Below are positions 36,408-48,575 of a stretch of DNA of 64,000 bases, piece by piece. Origin of the DNA: Zonotrichia leucophrys gambelii (taxonomy: Eukaryota > Chordata > Aves > Passeriformes > Passerellidae). Position 1 is the first letter of the stretch. Each line of letters opens with the position of its first letter. The translations under genes were made by a program, and so were the position numbers. The DNA is taken from positions 79,625,216-79,689,215 of the forward strand of contig NC_088171.1 in assembly GCF_028769735.1 (NCBI RefSeq), in the 5' to 3' direction. Under the pieces are notes generated by a model that was given only the letters and a program-made list of their open reading frames with translations, searched no databases and was not told the origin of the DNA.

Positions 36408-39400
36408 TATGACAGCAATGTCTTTTTAGTTTTAGAAATCGAATTATAAAAGGGAGAGTGGATGTTTTGATAATAATGTAAAATAAATCTACTAGTAGCT
36501 CTCCACCCTTCAAATTAATGTTTGGATTTTTTAATTTGCTTGTAGATTTATTTGCATTATGTCATACTTGCAACAAGCTGATTTCTGGAAAACAGACTCA
36601 ACACAATATTGAGTCTGAATTTATTTCAGTTTTGACTCAAGTCTTGGGAGTTTCAAATCACTATTTATGTGGCTTTGATATTTCCCTTCAGGAGCAGCAT
36701 TATGACCTTATTTATACTTATCCCACAAAGAATTTAAACATTTTTTTCATATCACAATCTGCCTTAATAATGAAAAAGGAATATTCTAGCAAAACTATCA
36801 AACCAAAATTTTTTATAGGTGGATAATTTTACTAATTTTCAAAACTTCTTTTCTTATGTGTATAAACTTAACATTATCTCCTTTCTTCATGTTTTCTATT
36901 AACCCAAATAACAAGTTGCTCCTGAATCTCATACAGTACAGCAAGCTAGCTTTAGCCACTTTAGGGTAAATTCAAAATCTGCAGGTTTCAGACTCTAATC
37001 CCTGTGAAAAATAAACACAATATAAATTACCTTTACCCCTGGTCATGCCATAATTTGAAACTGTATAATTTCTACACGCCTTTGCCATTCAGAATGTATT
37101 GATCATATGATACTGTGCTAAAGAAATCTCTAGCAGAACAGACTCCAAACTGATCAGCAAAACCAGAATGGCAGCAGGCAAGACTGCATCAGCTGGAGCT
37201 CTGCTGTACATCCTCAGTCTCAAACCTGACTAAATCATCAGACCTTGGCTGTCAACAGCCTCAATGCCTTCATGGACACTCACCACAAGCCCTAGGGACA
37301 AAAAGCCTTGTGTATGTATGGAGATTTGTGAAGACAGTGCTTAATTATGTTGCCAGGTTGAGTCCAGATAAGTGAGAAAAAAGTCTGTGGTGGATAAATC
37401 ATGGTAATACTGCAGCATACAAAAGCATTCAGTGTTCATTCAAGTTAGGAATAGGATTTGTGGAATGAAAAATGCGATGCTGACCTTGGTGTTAAAGTCA
37501 GAAAAGCTTGAAACAGGCCCTGGAGATGTGTGAACTGCTTCTAAGCCCTCTTTATTTTTTTTCCAAGTGTCAAAGAGGTAGACTTTAGACTGACTCATAG
37601 CACTTGTTGTTTTCTTTCTCAGTGGTTCAAAGAGAGGTATCTTTGCTTCAGTGAAAAAAAAAAGCTTTGGTACCTTTTGTTCACATTTAAAATGAAGAAT
37701 GGGCACCAAGGAGAAAAAATGGGGAGGCATACAAATCAATCTTCACAATTGATAGTCAAAATTATACATTCAGTAATGCTTTGGCATTTTGTAGTCCAGT
37801 TTGTGTGTCTCAAACACTGCATGCTTAAATTCATATACATGACTGCACATATACAATTTGAAGAACACATCAAAGTTCTATGTCATAGTGTTCTCTGGAC
37901 TGATGTGGCACAGAACTTTCACAAAGAGCTTTTCACTTACCAGAAATCTTGGGAAGAAGGGAGGTGTATGTAGTACTCAGTGATGCAGATTTAGAAATTT
38001 CTGTTCTCATTGGTTCTGGTATAAGATATTGAGAATAGCATATTGTGCCATGAAGTGCATTAAACAAATTTTGGTCTTCAGGGTAAACACATATGAAGGA
38101 GTTTCTCATATTCCCTGTGTAACATAAGGATATGCATTAATTACGAAGCCATTGTAAATCTTCTAGCATATGCTATTTGCAGCATGGCCAAGTCTTTATA
38201 AATAATAATTTATTTTTATTAACTTGGAAAAACAAATTACAAGCTCCTACCTCAAAAAATCTTGACAACTGAAATTCATTCCTTTGATTTTTAGTCAAAT
38301 CCCCAACCTTTATTTTCAAGAATTGAAATGCCAATCTCTGAAAGCAAATAATTTTAAAAATATCTTTACCAGACATTCAAGTTTTTGTAGCGATAGAGAT
38401 GAAAGGTACTATTTATCTCTGTGGGTAGTCAACTTTCATGCTATAAACAAGATGTAGAGATAGTATGCTAATCTTGTCAGCTGCACTTTAGAAATGCAGT
38501 TTTACCTGGTAAGGAAAATTCAAAGTTTAGCTTAAAAATATTGCAATAGAATATCCTAATCTCCATGGGCATACTTTTCATAGTAATTTTTTAATCATTG
38601 CAATATTTAACCAAGACAATGAATTACAGAAGAATCTTTCTCAGGTTATTAAAAGCAGAAGCAAACTCCAAATGCTATTCTGTTGTTTCTGAAATCCAGA
38701 ATGTACTGTTGCATAAAGAAAGAAGGATAAGGCTACATTTTGCAGAAAGGCTGTTAGGTATATGAATGGAAGAGTACACTCTATTTTGTGATATGATGAG
38801 CATCTTCAGGTGCTACTGTTGTAAAACTCTGTATAATTACCAGCTTTTAAGTGTTGATTCTCAGTCAGTCCTTAAGCTTATACAGCTGAAAAAGATCTAT
38901 ACAGACTCTATCACTTAGGCAATGATTTATGCTAGCTTTATCTTCAGTGAGTCAACTTCAAAAATTTGAACTCTAACAACAAATTCTCATCTTCACCTTC
39001 CGTTGATGCAAAGGAGGTGGTCAACAAAATGAACTAAAATAGCCACATTCTCAAAGTAGATTCTACTCTTAAAGATATGTGAGGTTAAGGGCACAGTTAG
39101 TTAGACTTAAACTAATAAAAGGAGTGGGTAAGTAAATAAGGTGCTGAAAAGTTTTATTTTCCGTGGTAACAGCAAAATGCAGCTTCTGAGATTAAAATGC
39201 TGGAAGAAGAACAAAACAGAGAAAAGAGAAAAACTAAACAGTCAGGGTGAAGGTAGTGGTATGGTAATAACTCCTTGAAATTTTTATTAGTCTTGCCAGC
39301 TTGAATCATGGAGTTATAATTGCATGATTCTAAAGTGTAAATTTAAAAAAGAATAAAAGGTCTTTTTGTTTGAACTTTGCAAAGATTTGTAGAAAGGACA

Positions 39401-40829
39401 GTGTAATTAAAAAAATCACAGTGAGTTTTCATCTATCACTGTCTCATGATATAGAATGGCAGAACATATTTTTGACAAATATACAGGATCTTTGTCTAAG
39501 AGCCACTCAAATTTTCGAGTCTGATGATATCATCACACAGTATACTATACTGGGTAAAGAATCAGAAGAACCAAGAAGTGTTTTTTCTTCTCACTCTTTT
39601 TTTTCCCTCATTCACAGCTAAAATATCTTCAGAAATGTTTTAATAGATGTAAGCACTATTAAAGTTCCCACAGAGTGGGACAACTGTTAGGTTTCACTAA
39701 AGGTTGTTGGCACAAGCAAAGAGCTGAGATTGAAGAGGAGGCTGTGACTCAGGAGGCCCTGGTAAGTTATGTCTCCCCTCTTACCTAATTTTTTGTCCCA
39801 GTAATTTAGAGTTGGTTTAAGTCACAATGGCAATCCCATTTTCCCTCATCCCATCACCTTCAGATTCATGGATATTCCTTCTGTATTCAATTCCGCTGAA
39901 CTTTTCACAGAGGTTTAGCACTTTCTGTTTCCTATGGAAGATTTGTATTTGTTATTTCGGCTTCAGCAATGCACTGCAGAGAGGGCCAGGTAACCTAAAA
40001 TTTATCTGATACAGACAAATTTTGGAGTGAGTGTTTTTAAAGTTCTTCAGGATGTGCAACTTTGCCAAAACTGCAAGCAACTGAAGGCTGACACCTCTCT
40101 TTGTAATACCATATTTCAGTTGTGACCAAAACATGAGTTTCTGCATTATATTTCATCTGTAATCTATGTAAAAATATTAACTATATAGCTCAAACTCACC
40201 AACTGGCATCTCTAAAATATTCCCAAATGCTTCCTTAAATGCTTTATTTTACCTGAGATGTAGACTTCAATTTTTGTGGGTGTGGGAGGGAGACTTTCCA
40301 CAGATTAATCAGTCTTTATCACCAAAGAGGAGATCACTGATTATACATCAGAGATCAAAGAGCAAACACATGGTTAGGGCATTTCTGTCATACTGAAGAT
40401 GGTGGATATTGCTACTGGCTTTAGTTTCACTGTCTGCAGCACATTTTTTCTTCACCTGTGACACAGTAAATGACCAAGTACCTACTTATAAATTATTAAA
40501 TCAATGAGATAAACCTAACGGCATGCTTGTTAGGAAAAGTTACCCAGTCTGTTATGAGGAGCTGACTGGAAATAACTTCCCTAGCTATAGCCGTTTTGAC
40601 CTTTCAATTTTTCTCTCCATAATTATAGTTGCAAACAAATAAAATTTTAGACAAAGAACATTCAGGTGCGAATCCCTCTCATGATGAAGCCAATATTCTT
40701 AGGAAATATGACACGGATAGCTTTCCACAGCTGATTTCATTCTAAAAGTGCAGGATTTAGGGGGCTGAAAGAGTAGCCTGAGGCTTCCTAGAGGAGAAAT
40801 TACTGTCCTTTTCTAAGAATTATCATGTT
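36408..40829. other. About 4.4 kb of intergenic DNA, no gene seen
   Basis: AT-rich sequence with domainless frames such as 36518-36826 and 37677-37973. The last 50 bases, 40778-40800, hold a short inverted match to the LTR that follows. Positions 40824-40829 are the left target duplication of that LTR. Confidence 0.5.
40824..40829. repeat. 6-bp target-site duplication (left) of the 40830-41252 LTR
   Basis: CATGTT lies directly before TGTGGCG at the LTR start and recurs exactly at 41253-41258 after the LTR end. Confidence 0.7.
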
Positions 40830-41252
40830 TGTGGCGTTCACATTCTCTGAAAAAAATTCCTTCACCCGGGAGTTTTCTCCTAGGAAGCTGGGAGGCCTCA
40901 GAGGAAAGGGAAACAATTCTTACCTCATTTGCTTCTCCTGTGTTGTGCTTGTCTGGAATGTGTTTGGAGATTGTTTACCCACAGGTGATTTCCTGATTGG
41001 ATTCTGCTGTGAGTTGTTTTGACTCATCGGCCAATTGGGGCCAAGCTTTGCTGGGTCTCTGGAAAGAGTCATGAGTTTTCATTATTATCTTTTTAGCATT
41101 CAATAAGTATCTTTTTCTGTATTCTTTAGTACAGTAAGGTATACTATAGTATTCTTTAATATAATATAATAAAGTAATAAATTGGCCTTCTGAGAAGATG
41201 GAGTCAGATGCATCATTCCTTCCCTTGTCAGGGGTGCCCAGCAAAGAAAATA
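40830..41252 (+). mobile_element. Solo LTR of an avian endogenous retrovirus (ERVK-like), 423 bp, plus orientation
   Basis: The element begins TGTGGCGTTCACATTCTCTG and includes GTTTGGAGATTGTTTACCCA near 40962, CTGCTGTGAGTTGTTTTGAC near 41004 and TTTTCATTATTATCTTTTTAG near 41077. A degraded TATAGTATTCTTTAATA tandem lies near 41140-41160. AATAAA poly(A) signals are at 41168-41173 and 41176-41181. I recognise this as a common passerine LTR type (from memory). It is flanked by the perfect hexamer CATGTT at 40824-40829 and 41253-41258, and a 6-bp duplication is typical of ERVK-like integrases. With these limits the 3' end is TA rather than CA. No internal viral sequence is present. Confidence 0.82.
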
Positions 41253-41258
41253 CATGTT
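41253..41258. repeat. 6-bp target-site duplication (right) of the 40830-41252 LTR
   Basis: CATGTT repeats the hexamer at 40824-40829 and marks the downstream edge of the insertion. Confidence 0.7.
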
Positions 41259-44235
41259 AACCTTAAGACTGCTTTGCAATTCTGTGTCCACCAATAACGC
41301 ATCACTTAGAAGTTTTTTCTGGACATGTCTGTGAGCCAGGGAGATACCAGGTACCTTTGAAAGATTTACTTCCTGAATACCTTCATTCTTTACCCAATGA
41401 TCAAATACTGTGTCAGAGTTGGAGGTGTTTTCCACAGTGCTATGACAACCTCAAGATGCAGGTTCTGTTAAAAAGACTGAAGGAAACACATTCACATTTC
41501 CATGCAAAAATGTGTTTAGTGCTGGTCCTACATTTGTGTCTCTGGTCAGTTTTGTTTATTGCTATGTTACTGATGAAGTAAAAAAAAATATTGTTGCTTC
41601 CCTATGTCATAAATGTAACAGCTCATATGCCTTTTCTTTTTTTTTTTCAAATATTTGTGTTTCAAATAATTGTATGGCGATAGCTTTGCATCTGATGTGT
41701 GATGTATTTTGAAAAAAGTTAAAAGATGGATTGATAAAATGAATTGCAATGGCTAACAGTAGTTTGAAATTAAAAATTATGAGAAATTGTGACATGCTTA
41801 TAGTAATATCTTCTTATAATTGATACATCTATGGATGATGCCTCTGTTATGGGTGCGGAAGTGCATTCCAGGTGAATTTGTTATCTTTTTCTTGAGCATC
41901 CAGAATTGTAAGTTAATGTCATTTCATAGAAAAAGATTAAAGACATTACAGCTATTGAAACTGGTTTGATTTTAAAACTTCAGGATCATTTTTAAAATTT
42001 GTGGTCATTCTTTGTTGGAACCATTCTTTGAAGAAGTCATTCTCTTTTCCTTTTTAAAAAAAAATTTTCCCCCTCATATACTAACCTCACTTTGAAACAG
42101 AAGGTATATGGGAAACTTATTTTTCTGGCTGTGAAATGGCTTTCTCCAGCATGGAAGAAAGCTGAATTGCTGCTGCCTCAATTCTATTCATAACATTATT
42201 TGATCTCAGATGATTCTTTAAGCACTTTGTAAATGAGATTGCTAGGGATGTTGTCTTCAATTACATTTCAAACTGTGGGGTGTGTGTGGGGAATTGTTTT
42301 GTAAAAAAGTAATTGTTTTGTAAAAAAATAAATTATGAAGAAGAATTTTTACAAGCATTGGCATTGAAAGGGGCTTATTAGTGATCATTAGAGACTGGGT
42401 CTCCTGAGATAAAAAGTATGGAAAATCTTTACAATCTGCTAATTGTCTCACTTGGTTTTACAGTGTAGAAATGTTGTTTTACTTTTACATTGCATAAGAT
42501 CACATTCTAGGCATTCAGTTGCAAGATGTCCAGGTGTTGTGTACATCCACACAGAGCTCTTTTAACTTCCAACAGAGCAACAGGATTTTATTAAAATTCT
42601 CTTCAATATACAGACATAGCAGATAAAGGAAAAAAGAAACTAATTTGCCTGCTCAAAAAGAAGGCAAGACTCCCTGAACCAAGAGCTTTATGGTTCTCCA
42701 CAAATACTTAATAACAACATTTTATGATTGCTTGAATACAAGAGGAGGCTTTTTTGAATAATGAGTCTAACTTTGGCGTTACTCTTGAATAGAATTATAT
42801 GAAAAAATAATAGATTACTATCTTGTAAGTTTCAGTATTTCAAAGTTCAACAAATGCACAGTCCAGTCCTAGTGTATGTGAAAAAATATTTTCTACAGGC
42901 TTAAAAATACTGATTCTATAAATTCAGAAAAATTAAAAATGGTTCTAATCTGTAAATATGTCTGTATAATGCAATGTACAAAACCCATAATCTTCTTTAC
43001 TTAAGATGCATGTGTTTGCAACTATTTGTTATGGCTTTGCTGGAACAAACCCTCTGGGTAAATACCTGCTGCAGTGAAGAACAAAGGGATGTTTTTGTGT
43101 AACCCAGTGTTTTAATTTGCTTATTCAATTCTTTGTTTCTGTGTCACATCAAAGAGTTAATGAATAGTCAGTTTATAATTAGAAAAGGGAAATTATCAAT
43201 TTAATAAACTATTTTTAACTAAGAATTTATTTTAGAAACTTCCTTTTCAATGATGTGGGTACTTCAGTGATGCCCATTTGGCCTCCAAGGCCTGGAAGCC
43301 GGGCTTTGTTCCTGTATTGCTGACTCAGGGTTTTATGACAAAAATTGAATAACCTATAGATGGCAAGTTCCATAAATTTAATCCAAAATATTAGTAGAGA
43401 ATTTTAAATGACAAAAGTCCCTTGTTTCTGCCACAGGTCACAATCTGCCTCTTCAGTGAGGCAGTGCTGGGGTCACATTCAGTGCGTAGAGGTTTCTCTT
43501 CTGCTCCTTCTCTGACACCTTTTTCCCATGTGAAAAGGAACATGTGCTGATGTGAGTTCTTCATGGGTTGCAGAGCCCATGGGTCTGTGCAGTAGAAGGG
43601 ACAGAAAAGGGCATACACGTTGGGTGTGGGTGTGTGTCCATGGTGGCCACCAGTGAGCATCAGGCTAGACTAGATGATATGTAGGCAACCCAGTATTGAT
43701 TTGGCAGTCCTAACAATTTATGGATATTTTTATGTCTCTTTTTGAACTGTTTTGTGGATCCTTCATGTATCATGGGTAATAGGATCCCAGCAATTGGCAT
43801 GTTCAAGTTACGATAAGGAAGCTGTAGGAAGCTGTTTGTAACAGCTTCTACGTGATTTAAACACAATTTTTAGATGTGACATTTTTAAAAATCAAAGTTT
43901 ATCACGCAAGTATATACTATGCTTTCCTGAGATGTTTATTTCTTTTGAAAAGGGAAGTTTAATACATGGATTATGCTTTCACAAAACTTGTAAACTTTTC
44001 CATGGGCATTTACTTATCTCTGCCCTGATCAGATTTCTGCTTCAAATGTTAAATATTAAACTTGCATTTTCATTTCATGAATTTAGAAATGTGCTAAACC
44101 AATTTTTAGTGTTTGTGCAGCATCTGTCAAAAGTTTAAGCAATCTAATCACTAGCTGATGAAGAAAGTGGTTCTCCTCTTAAATGAGAAAGATAAAGAAA
44201 TTATCTTCCTCTAAGGTTCTGATAAACAGCTAGAG
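41259..44235. other. About 3 kb of intergenic DNA, no gene seen
   Basis: AT-rich sequence. It contains a 19-bp tandem duplication at 42292-42329, a small imperfect hairpin at 43824-43851, and a GC-richer unidentified patch at about 43431-43660 with a domainless 89-codon minus frame. Nothing in it supports a gene. Confidence 0.5.
42292..42329. repeat. 19-bp tandem duplication, two copies
   Basis: Two adjacent units of the form AATTGTTTTGTAAAAAAGT occur at 42292-42310 and 42311-42329, differing at one position. It is a local slippage-type duplication. Confidence 0.85.
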
Positions 44236-44838
44236 TGTCATGATTTACCCTTAGCCAGCAACTAGGTACCATACGGATATTGGCTCACTCCCCTGCCCCC
44301 TGGAGAGTTTTATGTGTAGCAGAATCAAATCAGAACCAGATAACACCCCTGGGTTGAGATAAAAACAGTTTAATAATTGCTATAAAATAAATACTACTAC
44401 TAACAACAGCAACAGCAGTGATGTAATTGCAATGAAAAAGGAGATAACAAAAAGAGGAGGTACTAAAACCCCAAAAAAGATGAATGATGCACAAAACCAT
44501 TGCTCACCACCCACTGATTGATGCCCAGCATGTCCGTAAGAAGTGATGAATCCCTCTTGGCCAACATCCCAGTTTATATACTGGGAATGATCTATAGTGT
44601 GGAATCTCCCTTTGACCACTTTTGGTCAGCTGTCCTGGCCATGTTCCCTCCTGGCATCTGGTGCACCTGCTGACTGGCAGAGCATGAAAACCTGAAAATC
44701 CTTGACTTAGGGTGAGCACTGCTCAGCAACAACTGAAACATCGGTGTGTTATCAACACTATTTTCATATCAAATTTAAATCACAGCACTGTACTGGCTAC
44801 TGGGAAGAAAATTAACTCTATCCCAGCCAGGTCAGGGA
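44236..44838 (-). mobile_element. Solo LTR of an avian endogenous retrovirus, minus orientation (same family as 27543-28026)
   Basis: In minus sense the element opens at about 44838 with CCTGACCTGGCTGGGATAGA and TTAATTTTCTTCC. It continues with GTTGTTGCTGAGCAGTGCTC and a TATA box in CCCAGTATATAAACTGGG (plus positions 44568-44585). A variant poly(A) signal ATTAAA is at 44369-44374, and the 3' terminus is ATCATGACA at 44236. The outer 5' dinucleotide appears mutated or lost. Flanking pentamers TAGAG (44231-44235) and TAGAA (44839-44843) match at four of five positions and may be an aged target duplication. No internal viral region is adjacent. The frames at 44380-44619 and 44504-44719 are chance readings of the LTR. 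Confidence 0.85.
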
Positions 44839-44843
44839 TAGAA

Positions 44844-47789
44844 GTTACTGGTTTAGAGTGAATTTTTGTGTATAGTTCTTGGTGAAAAAAATTGTTATGG
44901 ACGTAACCAATGTATGACTGAACTGTACCATTAATTGTACTTCACTGTACAATTGTATGCAGAACTCTAAAAATTAACATTGGACAAAAGAGTCAGCATC
45001 CTTTGTTAATAACACACATACTTTTCATTCAGTTGCTGCCTTTTGCACTCTTTGTCCTAAGGTTGCTAAATACTCTAGAGGCTAAGAGTCTTACAGTGGA
45101 GCAGAAATGTGGTGGCTGAGTGATGCCTAGGAGTTATGGCATTATTCTCTAATTACAAATGGCCATGTAAAGTCAGCAGAAGTGAACTCTGCTGATGGTG
45201 TGCCTTAATTCTTGTTGCCTCTGAGAAATGATATTGTAATGATCATTACTAGGTTGAAAAAATTATCTGAGTGACTATAATGGGTAGTCCTACAGCTACA
45301 AACTCTTGATCATTTATGTTTGTGGAACAAGAATGACAACTGGCTTTTACTCTTTGTGTTTTGTAGCTGTTTCAGACTTTTAAATGACAAATAATTATGG
45401 TTTTGGGTGTGGAGTTTTTGCTCTTGTTGGGGTTTTTTTTGTTTGTTTTTTAAGTGCCACAACACGTGAGCTTTTGGGATAATTGTACTCTAAATATGCA
45501 TTTGTGACTGTTGAAAATAGAAAGGGAGTTAAATTAAATTTCTAGCGAAGAAAAGCAAAGAATAAGAAATTATATTAGTCAAGAGGACAGGAGAAATGAA
45601 AAATAATTTTTTTTCTTGCAGAATGATGTAACTGAATGAACTTTCTGAACAAGTTTGTGTAGATCAGAGTGAGATTAGAAATCTCTTTTAATTGATGATC
45701 TGTGTATCTGGAATACACTCCTGAAGCCTAAATGTGCTGAAAAAAATCATTGAATATTTGCTGTTAGTTTCTCCTGCTTGACTTTGTAGACAGTTACAGT
45801 GTATTGGATAATTTGTATAGAGGATTTTCCTGCCTATTTTAATGTTTTTTTACAGTGTAATATTTACAAATTTTGCTTTAAAGACTGAAATTTTGATTGG
45901 CTTTTATTTGGCACTAACTCTAATAGTCACAATTGCTTCATAAATATTAACAAACATATTTGAAGCACCTCATTTTGTGAGGTGATCTCTAGTTTTTACC
46001 CTTCCTGATTTATTAGAACACTAAATTAAAATTATTGCAGTTTCTTGGAATACTCAGCAGAAGGGTCTGGAGTCTGATTTGGGAAAGTGTTTGGTGTTCT
46101 GTGACACTTCACACTGAAACTACTCCCCAAATGCCCTTCTGCAGACTATGCTCTTTAACAAGCACCCAGATCAGCTGCCAGTCACCTTGGAAAACTTGAT
46201 TAAAGGCTTGATAGCAAAATTCAGAACAGCCAAATACTGACTGCACTGCTTACTATAAAACGTTTGTTTATTCCTCACATGTACCTCTCTGTCAGGATGA
46301 CTGCACTATTCCCACAGCTGAGGAAATAGGGCTTTTGTTACAAAACAAGTTCTGTCATTATCACACTCATGTCACATGGGTGAATCCTTTGTCTAAATCA
46401 AGTCACTTTTCTAGGAAATCACAGAGGTTATCCTCTTTGCTGAAGTGATAATGTTTCTTATTCACTTTACATTTATTTTTTTTCCACCTGTCTCTTGCCA
46501 TTTCTGCAGGAAAACCTCTCTGATCTATTTTTAACTTGCTTTTGGATCCCAGTCAATTCTGGTCCCTTTTTCTCCCTCTTCAGTTTTTGATTCATTTTGT
46601 TGTCTGTCTACCTTGTTGCAGGATCCTTTTTAGTCATATCCTTTCTTTGTGAATTAAGCTAATCCATTTTTTGAAGTGTAATGAACACATTTGGAATGAG
46701 AGTTTATGCCCAGGGAGCTGATCAAAGACAAAATTTACTGTCTCTGAAGGACAATCCTTATTAAAATCCTTAGCCAAATACCAATTTTCAGGTTTTTACA
46801 TCTGCATGTAAAACCTGGCTTTAGTTATTTAATGCCAGCTTCACTTCTGGCATGCTTAAAAGTAGCATTATGGTGAACCGCAATATGCTAATTTTTGCAA
46901 TACTAAAACTTCTCTAAATAGGTGCTACCAGCTGATACATAAAGAAGAAGAAACATGAAAATAAACCTCAACAAACAATTCAATATGGAATTCTCCACAG
47001 AGAGGTCTATTCAGCTGTTCTGATACACAAACTGGAAAATTCTATGGTGATATGAGGAGAGGAGGTGAGTGTGAACTTGTGATTTGTCATTTTGCCTTGT
47101 TCTCTTGATCAGAAAAGATAGGTGGCAAAGAGTAACACTGTGTAGTGGGGAATAAATGAGAAAGGAGCAGGTTATAAGATTTGCCAGAGGTTATATGTCT
47201 TATCAGAACAGCAGATTTCCTTTAGTCTCTGATAGACATAAACATTTTGTAGAGCAGCATTTTTTCACAGCCCCCTTCACTCCCCCAAACCACAACCAAA
47301 TGACCAGCTAAAAACTTTATTAGGTTACTGTAGTCCCCCAGAGGTTACTTCTCATGCAACTTACTCAGTAAACCTTCTAATAATCAGGTTAAAAATCTCT
47401 ATGTGCATTAAGAGAAATGGAATAGATCCATCCGTATTTAGCTTGAAAAGGGCAAAATTACTCCAGGGATGTCATATTCTCCAGGGCTGCTCCTGAATGT
47501 ATCATGAAGTTACAGAAAAACTGGGAAGGTATCAGAAAAGGACTATTCTTGCTTCAGCATCCTCTTAGCTTAGGTGATTATAAAGTTATTTTGGATAGAG
47601 TTTTTTTTTTTAAGTGCTTCTCTGATTTTTGGAGAGTCCCCTTTCATTTTTGCCTTGGTTTGGTCTCCATTTAAGACTGTGAATCATAAGAGTAGTGTTA
47701 ATGTGCATTGATACCTGGACATTATTAATGCAAAGTGTATGATTTAACTGTCAAGACTCTAATGAATCTCTGTAGTTCTAGCCTGTATT
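44844..47789. other. About 2.9 kb of intergenic DNA, no gene seen
   Basis: AT-rich sequence without open frames above 60 codons, recognised repeats or hairpins of note. Confidence 0.55.
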
Positions 47790-48575
47790 TCACAGAATCA
47801 GAGAATTGCTATGGTTGGAAGGGATTTCTGGGGATCATCTTTCCCAACCCCCCTGTGAAGGCAAGGCCACCTAGGGCAGGTAACACAGGAGTGTGTGCAG
47901 GGGGATTTTAAATGTATCCAGAGAGGAAGACTCCATGACCTCCTTGGGCAGCCTTTTCCAGTGTTTTGCCACCCTTAATGTAAAGAAGTTCTTCCTCATG
48001 TTGAGATGGAACTTCTTGTATTTTAATTTACGGCCGTTATTCCTTATCATGTACCTGGGCATCACCAAAAAGAGTCTGGAAACATTCTCTTGGCACCAGC
48101 TTTTGGGGTATTCATATGTATTAATGGGATATTCTCTCAGTCTTCTTCACACTAAACTGGCCCAGCTCACTGCATCTTTCCTCACATGAGAAATGCTCCA
48201 GACCCCAACTCATCTTTGTGGGTTCTGCTGGACTGCCCCTTCTCCAGTTGCTCCTTGACTTTCTTGTGCTGCCCTAGGAGCCCAGAACCGGACCCAGCCC
48301 AATGTGGCTTCACCAGGGCTGAGAAGAGCGTCAGGATCACCTCCCTCCATGTGCTGGCCACGCTCTTCCCAAGATATCATTGGCCACAAGGGCACGGCCA
48401 GCTCACAGACAGCTTGTCATCCCCCAGGATCCCCAGATCCTTCTCCACAGAGCTGCTCTCCCATGGGTCAGGCATCAGCCTGGGCTGGTACTTGGGGTCG
48501 TTCCTCCCCAGGTACAGGACCCTGCACTCTCCTGTTGAACTTCATTAGGTTTCTCTGCGTCCAGTTCTTCAGACA
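47790..48575 (-). mobile_element. 5'-truncated CR1 LINE, minus orientation, with a remnant of the reverse transcriptase frame
   Basis: The plus strand starts with TTCACAGAATCAGAGAATTG at about 47789, the complement of the CR1 3' end. It then shows GGTTGGAAGGGATTTCTGGG, CTCCATGACCTCCTTGGGCA, AGAAGTTCTTCCTCATGTTG and GATCCCCAGATCCTTCTCCA. On the minus strand near the upstream end the frame at 48468-48689 reads NWTQRNLMKFNRR, the CR1 segment downstream of the RT catalytic box. Translation then loses the family pattern. The fragment is about 790 bp, and its upstream edge is uncertain by some tens of bases. Confidence 0.92.

Noticed and set aside
39721..39770. Possible exon end: CAGGAGGCCCTG followed by GTAAGT, a perfect splice-donor consensus
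   Set aside because: No acceptor-bounded open frame with recognisable protein content lies upstream. Isolated donor matches are common by chance.
43824..43851. Small hairpin GTAGGAAGCTGTT / AACAGCTTCTAC
   Set aside because: The stem has a bulge and a 3-nt loop, and part of the arm comes from a local GGAAGCTGT duplication. It is too weak to list separately.
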